A stretch of 64,000 nt of DNA from Nonomuraea sp. PA05 (lineage in GTDB: Bacteria; Actinomycetota; Actinomycetes; Streptosporangiales; Streptosporangiaceae): NCBI RefSeq assembly GCF_008086045.1, contig NZ_VSEY01000027.1:121095-185094 (forward strand). Reading direction: 5' to 3'. Shown here piece by piece: positions 56,174 through 64,000 of the stretch. Every line of letters starts with the position of its first letter. The first letter of the stretch is position 1. Below the pieces are notes generated by a model that saw only the letters and a program-made list of their open reading frames with translations, had not been told where the DNA came from and searched no databases. The translations under genes were made by a program, and so were the position numbers.

Positions 56174-57582
56174 GGACCGGCGGCCTTGATGCGCGCGATC
56201 AGGTCAACCCCCTCGGCGTCGACCACGTGCGCGCGTACGATCTGACCCTTGACCAGGCCGATGCCCTGCACCGTGACGGAGCCGTCGACCTCGGGCCCCT
56301 GGTGCGCCGCGCGGCCCTCGTAGCCGCCGTCGCCCAGGTCGTCGTCGATCAGCACGTCGACCTCGGTGCCGATGCGCTCCTCCGCGCGCTGCGCGGTCAG
56401 CTCCTCGGCCAGCTCGGTGAGCATCCGCACGCGCTCGTCGATGACCTCCTGGTCGAGCTTGCCCGCCAGATCGGCCGCCTCCGTGCCGTCCTCGTCGGAG
56501 TAGCCGAACACGCCGATCACGTCGAGCCTGGCCTGCTCAAGGAACCCGACCAGCTCGCCGAACTCCTCCTCCGTCTCGCCGGGGAAGCCCACGATGAAGT
56601 TGGAGCGCACGCCCGCCTCGGGGGCGCGCTCGCGGATGGTCTCCAGCAGCCCTAGGAAGCGCTCGGGATCGCCGAAGCGGCGCATCCGGCGCAGCACGGA
56701 GCCGCTGGCATGCTGGAAGGACAGGTCGAAGTAGGGCGCCACGCCCTCGGTGCCGGTGATCACGTCGATCAGGCCCGGGCGCAGCTCGGCGGGCTGCAGG
56801 TAGCTGACGCGCACCCGCTCGACGCCCTCGACGGCGGCGAGCTGCGGCAGCAGCTTCTCCAGGGCCCGCAGGTCGCCCAGGTCCTTACCGTAGGACGTGG
56901 AGTTCTCGCTCACCAGGACCAGCTCGCGCACGCCCCTGTGAGCCAGCCAGTCGGCCTCGGCGAGCAGCTCGTCGGGCCGGCGGGAGACGTAGGAGCCGCG
57001 GAAGGCCGGGATGGCGCAGAACGTGCAGCGCCGGTCGCAGCCGGAGGCCAGCTTGAGCGAGGCCACCGGGCTCTCGTCGAGCCGTTTGCGCAGCACGCGC
57101 GGCCCGCTGGCGGGCGCCAGGCCCTCCGGCAGGTCGCCGTGGCCCGGGATGTTGGCCTTGGGGGCGCTGGCACGGTCCACCGGCGAGATGGGTAGCAAGG
57201 TGCGGCGGTCGCGTGGCGTGTGGGGCTTCAGCGGCCTGTCGGCCAGCACGTCGTCGAGGCGGTCACCGATCTCGGCGTAGTCGTCGAAGGAGATGACCGC
57301 GCTGGCTTCGGGAAGGGCTTCGGCGAGCTCGTTGCCGTAACGCTCGGCCATGCAACCCGCCGCCACCACCTTCGCGCCTGAGTCGGCGGCGGCCAGCAGC
57401 GTGTCGATGGAGTCCTTCTTGGCCGAGTCGATGAAGCCACACGTGTTGACGACGACGACGTCGGGGGCGTCGTCGCCGAGCTGCCAGCCGGCAGCCTCGA
57501 GTCGCGCGGCCAGCTCCTCGGAGTCGACCTCGTTACGTGCGCAGCCCAGAGTGATCAGCGATGCGGTTCGGCGGGATGACAT
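56170..57582 (-). CDS. rimO: Ribosomal protein S12 methylthiotransferase RimO
   Basis: A 470-residue radical-SAM methylthiotransferase that modifies an aspartate of ribosomal protein S12. Auxiliary-cluster cysteines are in GCARNEVDSE, NTCGFID and AGCMAERYG; the radical SAM motif is CDRRCTFC. A TRAM domain ends the protein. SLITLGCARNEVDSE favours RimO over MiaB, and the true MiaB is at 1091. The ATG at 57582 gives MSSRRTASLITLG; a GTG at 57591 is less likely. It is first in the rimO-pgsA-pncC operon. Confidence 0.95.
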   Translation of the reverse strand: MSSRRTASLITLGCARNEVDSEELAARLEAAGWQLGDDAPDVVVVNTCGFIDSAKKDSIDTLLAAADSGAKVVAAGCMAERYGNELAEALPEASAVISFDDYAEIGDRLDDVLADRPLKPHTPRDRRTLLPISPVDRASAPKANIPGHGDLPEGLAPASGPRVLRKRLDESPVASLKLASGCDRRCTFCAIPAFRGSYVSRRPDELLAEADWLAHRGVRELVLVSENSTSYGKDLGDLRALEKLLPQLAAVEGVERVRVSYLQPAELRPGLIDVITGTEGVAPYFDLSFQHASGSVLRRMRRFGDPERFLGLLETIRERAPEAGVRSNFIVGFPGETEEEFGELVGFLEQARLDVIGVFGYSDEDGTEAADLAGKLDQEVIDERVRMLTELAEELTAQRAEERIGTEVDVLIDDDLGDGGYEGRAAHQGPEVDGSVTVQGIGLVKGQIVRAHVVDAEGVDLIARIKAAGP

Positions 57583-57652
57583 GGTGAACACTACGGTATC
57601 GGGAGTTGGCCACCACCCGTTGCACTGGGCTCCCTCAGGCTTGCCCGGACGA

Positions 57653-58414
57653 CTACCGCGACTGCGGCTTGGGCGGCCCGAACGAGCGCCGCGCCACGTC
57701 TCCCCTGCCCCCGAGCCCCTTCACCCTCTTGCCGTTGACGTGCAGCGTTACCGCTCCGGCGTCCGCCAGCAGCACGTTGACCTTCTCGGGCGCGCGCCAC
57801 GTGGAGGTCTTGCCCGCCTTGAGAGTGCCCGCGAAGAGCTTGTGCCCCTCGGCGTCGTGCAGGCTCACGTACGACGTCCGCTTCGCCTTGATACGCACGG
57901 TAACCGTGTTCTTGGCCGTCATCGGCGACGGCGCCGGCTTGGGCGTCTCGGTGATGGGCGTGTTCGGCGGGACGCTGGGCCGGGCCGAGGCGGCCCGCAC
58001 GTCGCCCGTGCGCACCTGGTCGCTGGCGCCGCCCATCACCCGCATCATGCCGAAGACGACCACGATGGCGAGCGCGACACCGAGCGCCATCGTCCAGTTG
58101 GGCCCGCGCCGCTCCGGCAGGTTGATCTTGCGATCCGCCTGGAAGACGGCCGAGGCCGGCATGGGCTGCGGCGGCCCGCCGTACTGCTGGTCGTAGAGAT
58201 GGACGGTGGCCTCGGGATCGAGCCCCACCGCCCTGGCCACGGCCCGTACGTGCCCTCTGGCGTAGAAGGCGCCGCCGCACTGACCGTAGTCGTCCTGCTC
58301 CATGCAATGGATCATGGCCTCGCGAATTCGGGTAGCCGCGCTGACCTGCGCGACCGTCAGCCCGGCCGTCTGCCTGGCCGCCCGCAGCATGGCCCCGATG
58401 CTCTGCTCCTGCAC
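57653..58414 (-). CDS. RodZ-like cytoskeletal-type HTH membrane protein
   Basis: A 253-residue protein. The N-terminal XRE-type helix-turn-helix is about residues 5-70 (IGAMLRAARQTAGLTVAQVS, FYARGHVRAVARAVGLDPEA). A transmembrane helix (about 107-127) and a linker rich in Pro/Ala/Thr follow, then a C-terminal DUF4115 beta domain (VRIKAKRTSYVSLHDAEGHK, VTLHVNGKRVKGL). RodZ links MreB to the membrane in rod-shaped bacteria, but in many actinobacteria this protein occurs in the ftsK-rimO neighbourhood with less certain function. It starts at a GTG with GGGGGGCGG upstream. Confidence 0.88.
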   Translation of the reverse strand: MQEQSIGAMLRAARQTAGLTVAQVSAATRIREAMIHCMEQDDYGQCGGAFYARGHVRAVARAVGLDPEATVHLYDQQYGGPPQPMPASAVFQADRKINLPERRGPNWTMALGVALAIVVVFGMMRVMGGASDQVRTGDVRAASARPSVPPNTPITETPKPAPSPMTAKNTVTVRIKAKRTSYVSLHDAEGHKLFAGTLKAGKTSTWRAPEKVNVLLADAGAVTLHVNGKRVKGLGGRGDVARRSFGPPKPQSR

Positions 58415-58497
58415 AGCGAACCGCCCCCCACCACACCGACTACTCTTCGTGGTGGTACCTATTCAAGCAGTTATCATCGTGCAACCGTGCATTGGGG

Positions 58498-61005
58498 TCA
58501 TTCGCCACGCAGATCGGCCAGCAAACCCGGCAGATCGTCGGGCTTGACGAGCACCTCACGCGCCTTGGAGCCCTCGCTCGGACCGACCACGTTCCGGCTC
58601 TCCAGCAGGTCCATCAGCCGCCCCGCCTTGGCGAACCCGACCCGCAGCTTGCGCTGCAACATCGAGGTCGAGCCGAACTGCGTGGTCACGATCAGCTCGG
58701 CCGCCTGGATCAGCAGGTCGAGGTCGTCGCCGATGTCCTCGTCGATCTCCTTCTTGACCGGCGCCGCCGCCACGTCCTCGCGGTACTCGACCTGCATCTG
58801 CTCCTTGCAGTGCGAGACGATCTCGGCGATCTCCTTCTCGGAGACGAACGCGTTCTGGATGCGGATCGGCTTGCTGGCCCCCATCGGCAGGAAGAGCGCG
58901 TCACCCTGGCCGACCAGCTTGTCGGCGCCCGGCTGGTCCAGGATGACCCGCGAGTCGGTGAGGCTGGAGACGGCGAAGGCGAGCCTGGACGGCACGTTCG
59001 CCTTGATCAGGCCGGTGACGACGTCCACCGACGGCCGCTGCGTGGCGATCACCAGGTGGATGCCCGCCGCGCGGGCGAGCTGGGTGATGCGCACGATCGA
59101 GTCCTCGACGTCGCGCGGGGCCACCATCATCAGGTCGGCCAGCTCGTCCACGATCACCAGCAGGTACGGGTACGGCTGGTAGACCCGCTCGCTGCCCGGC
59201 GGCGGCTGCAGCTTGCCCGCCCGCACGGCCTTGTTGAACTCGTCCACGTGCCGGAACCCCGACGCCGCCAGGTCGTCGTAGCGCCGGTCCATCTCGCCCA
59301 CGACCCACTCCAGGGCCTCGGCGGCCTTCTTCGGGTTGGTGATGATGGGGGTGATGAGGTGGGGGATGCCCTCGTACACGCTGAGCTCGACCCGCTTCGG
59401 GTCGACCAGCACCATGCGCACCTCGTCGGGGGTGGCGCGCATGAGGATGGAGGTGATCAGGCCGTTGACGCAGACCGACTTGCCGGCGCCGGTGGCGCCC
59501 GCGATGAGCAGGTGCGGCATCTTGGCGAGGTTGGCGACGATGGTGCGGCCCTCGACGTCCTTGCCCAGGCCGACGATCATCGGGTGGTGGTCGGCCTGCG
59601 CCACCTGGGAGCGCAGCACGTCGCCGAGCGACACCAGGTCCTTGTCCGCGTTCGGGATCTCGACGCCGATGGCCGACTTGCCGGGGATCGGCGACAGGAT
59701 GCGCACGTCGGCCGACTTGACGGCGTAGGCGATGTTCTTGGTGAGCGCGGTGACCTTCTCCACCTTCACGGCGGGCCCGAGCTCGATCTCGTAGCGGGTG
59801 ACCGTCGGGCCGCGGGTGAACCCGATCACCTGCGCGTCGATGGTGAACTGCTCCAGCACGCTCGTCAGCGCGTTCACCACGGTCGTGTTGGCCTTGGTCT
59901 GCGGCTTGGGCGCGCTGCCCTGCTTGAGGTGCTGCAGGTCAGGCAGACTGTACGGGCCCGCCTGGGGCGACAGGACGAGCTGCTCGACCTTCCGTGGCGC
60001 GGGCGTCGGCTGCGGCGGCTCAGGGCGCCTCTCAGCCTCGGGAGCGGGCGCCTCCTCCTCGTCGGTCAGCCCCGGCACGATCTCCGGCGAGTGGTCGGCC
60101 TTCTTGTCCTTCTCCGAGATCACCGGCGTGTCGTACGGCTTGACGGAGTCCTCGCCCTCCTCGGGCTTCTTGGCCCTGACCCGCTTCCTGGCGGCGGGCT
60201 TGGCGGCGGACTCGGTGTCGGCGTGCCGCACGAACAGCATGTGCTTCAGCTCGGCAAGCCGCTCCGGGATCCTGTGCACGGGCGTGGCGGTGATCACCAG
60301 CACCCCGAAACCGGACAGGAGCAGCAGCAGCGGGATCGTCACCCACGGCGGCAGGATGCTCATCGGCGGCGCCGACACGATGAACCCGACCATGCCGCCG
60401 GCCTGCGACACCTTGTCCATGCCCTGGCCCTCACCGGCCGGGTACGGCGTGTCGTTCGCCACGTGGATCACGCCGAGCACGCCCACCATCAGCGCCGCCC
60501 AGCCGATGACCATCCGCCCCGTGTCGGCGTTCTGGTCGGGATGGCGCAGGTAACGCCAGGACAGCAGCCCCAGCAGCAGCGGCAGCGCCCACGCCAGCGA
60601 GCCGAACACGCCGTGCACCGTGGCGTTCACCACGCCGGCCACCGCGCCCTCGGAGTTGCGCCAGGTCATGGCCGCCAGCACGATCGCGCCCGCCAGCACC
60701 GTCAGGCCCACCCCGTCGCGCCGGTGCGCCGGATCGAGCTCCCTGGCGTTCTTGCCCAGGGCCCGGGCCGCGCTGCCGAGGCCGTTGGCGAACAACATCC
60801 ACAAGCCCACTACCAGCTTGCCGATCATGGTGAAGACCCAGCTGACCGGGTCCTGATGGGTCATCGAGGGCTTGCGGCCGGAGGCGGATCCCTTCGCCCT
60901 CGGCCGTCCCGCCGACGAGGCCCCGCGCTTGGCGGGGGCCGAACGGGACGAGGTCGACCGCTTCGCCGGCCCCTTCGATGCGCTTTTCGGCGTACGGGTG
61001 GCCAT
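58498..61005 (-). CDS. ftsK: DNA translocase FtsK/SpoIIIE
   Basis: An 835-residue hexameric motor that pumps chromosomal DNA during septation or sporulation. The N-terminal domain has about four membrane segments (residues 45-240). A disordered linker follows (about 240-350). The RecA-like motor has Walker A GATGAGKS, Walker B LLVIVDELADLMM and the FtsK alpha/beta domains. The C-terminal gamma winged helix (QFGSTSMLQRKLRVGFAKAG) is the KOPS-reading part. The N-terminus is Lys/Ser/Arg-rich. Its place upstream of rodZ-like and rimO is conserved. Confidence 0.95.
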   Translation of the reverse strand: MATRTPKSASKGPAKRSTSSRSAPAKRGASSAGRPRAKGSASGRKPSMTHQDPVSWVFTMIGKLVVGLWMLFANGLGSAARALGKNARELDPAHRRDGVGLTVLAGAIVLAAMTWRNSEGAVAGVVNATVHGVFGSLAWALPLLLGLLSWRYLRHPDQNADTGRMVIGWAALMVGVLGVIHVANDTPYPAGEGQGMDKVSQAGGMVGFIVSAPPMSILPPWVTIPLLLLLSGFGVLVITATPVHRIPERLAELKHMLFVRHADTESAAKPAARKRVRAKKPEEGEDSVKPYDTPVISEKDKKADHSPEIVPGLTDEEEAPAPEAERRPEPPQPTPAPRKVEQLVLSPQAGPYSLPDLQHLKQGSAPKPQTKANTTVVNALTSVLEQFTIDAQVIGFTRGPTVTRYEIELGPAVKVEKVTALTKNIAYAVKSADVRILSPIPGKSAIGVEIPNADKDLVSLGDVLRSQVAQADHHPMIVGLGKDVEGRTIVANLAKMPHLLIAGATGAGKSVCVNGLITSILMRATPDEVRMVLVDPKRVELSVYEGIPHLITPIITNPKKAAEALEWVVGEMDRRYDDLAASGFRHVDEFNKAVRAGKLQPPPGSERVYQPYPYLLVIVDELADLMMVAPRDVEDSIVRITQLARAAGIHLVIATQRPSVDVVTGLIKANVPSRLAFAVSSLTDSRVILDQPGADKLVGQGDALFLPMGASKPIRIQNAFVSEKEIAEIVSHCKEQMQVEYREDVAAAPVKKEIDEDIGDDLDLLIQAAELIVTTQFGSTSMLQRKLRVGFAKAGRLMDLLESRNVVGPSEGSKAREVLVKPDDLPGLLADLRGE

Positions 61006-61075
61006 GATGCCAAAGGTACGACGGAGACACCGCGGTACGCGCGGAGGCTCGCCGATGTACTGACCGACCGGAGAG

Positions 61076-61686
61076 TCAATCCCTGGCGCGCACCGTCGAG
61101 ACCGCCTCGAACGCCGTCTGCATGGCCGACACCCGATCGGCCAGGTCCTTGACCGCCTCCCGCACCCCCTCGTCGCCCGTGGCGCTCTCCGACAGCCCGT
61201 CCAGGCGCGACTCGACCGCCCCCAGCCGCTGCGCGAACCCGGCCAGCGCCTCGTTGTCCCTGACGAGCTCGGCGAGCAGCGTCGCCTGCTCCATCAGCAC
61301 CGCGGTCTTCCTGAACAGCTCCAGGAACACCGCCACCTTCGACCTGAGCACCCACGGGTCGAACGGCTTGGTGAGGTAGTCGACGGCGCCCACGGCGTAC
61401 CCGCGGAAGGCCGCGCCCGAGTTGGGCTCGGTGCCGGTCAGGAAGATGATCGGCACGTCGCGGGTCTGGTCGAGCCGCTTGATGTGGGTGGCGGTCTCGA
61501 AGCCGTCCATGCCGGGCATGAGCACGTCGAGCAGGACGACCGCGAAGTCGTGGCGCAGCATCAGCTTCATCGCCTCAGGCCCCGACCTGGCCTTGAACAG
61601 GAGCTGCTGCAACGGCCGCAGCACGGCCTCCAGCGCCACCAGGCTCTCGTCGTTGTCGTCCACCAGCAGGATCTTGACCTGTCGGT

Positions 61687-61690
<4 letters not shown>
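61076..61690 (-). CDS. Two-component response regulator (receiver plus coiled coil, no DNA-binding domain)
   Basis: A 204-residue protein. The N-terminal receiver domain has the acidic pair VDDNDE, phosphorylatable Asp in VVLLDVLMPGMDG, and the Thr/Lys switch in FLTGT and TKPFDPW. The rest (about 130-204) is helical, coiled-coil-like, with no known output domain. It overlaps the end of the histidine-kinase gene (ATGA), so it is co-translated with it and probably a phospho-relay partner or anchor. Confidence 0.92.

Positions 61691-64000
<2,310 letters not shown>

Overview
The window comes from a very GC-rich, filamentous-type actinomycete, most likely Streptosporangiaceae (Nonomuraea-like). 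This is inferred from third-position GC bias throughout, frequent GTG/TTG starts, RecA with an actinobacterial damage promoter, DUF3046 beside recA, a ClgR regulator and a gluABCD-type glutamate importer. No integrase, transposase, phage gene, tRNA, rRNA or CRISPR array is visible.

Layout. (1) 1-9 kb: a truncated membrane protein gene, a proline-rich exported protein, miaB on the minus strand, the divergent gluABCD operon, an orphan second glutamate-binding lipoprotein and an S9 peptidase. (2) 9-18.9 kb: rny, a SulP transporter with a MerR regulator (apparently inserted between rny and recX), recX-recA with both a LexA box and a PafBC-type promoter, a small protein, DUF3046, a VOC protein. 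(3) 18.9-23.6 kb: the Lhr helicase. (4) 23.6-53.6 kb: an accessory block holding a TetR/ABC exporter, a GntR-controlled peptide importer with gamma-glutamyltransferase and TauE/SafE protein, a YbdK-type ligase, a VanX-like dipeptidase, a sugar importer with NagZ between two ROK regulators, an Rrf2 regulator, a STAND ATPase divergent from a SpoIIE-type phosphatase, and a pseudokinase-kinase pair. (5) 53.7-61 kb: conserved core again: nei/fpg, clgR, pncC (cinA C-terminal type), pgsA, rimO, a RodZ-like protein and ftsK. (6) 61-64 kb: a response regulator and a truncated hybrid histidine kinase.

How it fits together. The core runs ftsK-rodZ-rimO-pgsA-cinA-clgR-nei | lhr-DUF3046-recA-recX-rny-glu-miaB, the order I know from streptomycete-type chromosomes, where lhr and nei are usually neighbours. 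Here about 30 kb of metabolic and signalling genes separate them. Within that block the GntR operon looks like import and cleavage of gamma-glutamyl peptides or glutathione with sulfur-oxyanion export, and the ROK/ABC/NagZ group looks like recovery of amino sugars from chitin or cell wall.

A second theme is unusual: many intergenic gaps, and several protein linkers (RecX N-terminus, Lhr insert, NagZ tail, kinase juxtamembrane region), carry short tandem repeats with different units of 11-31 bp. Several perfect GC-rich hairpins act as probable terminators or attenuators.
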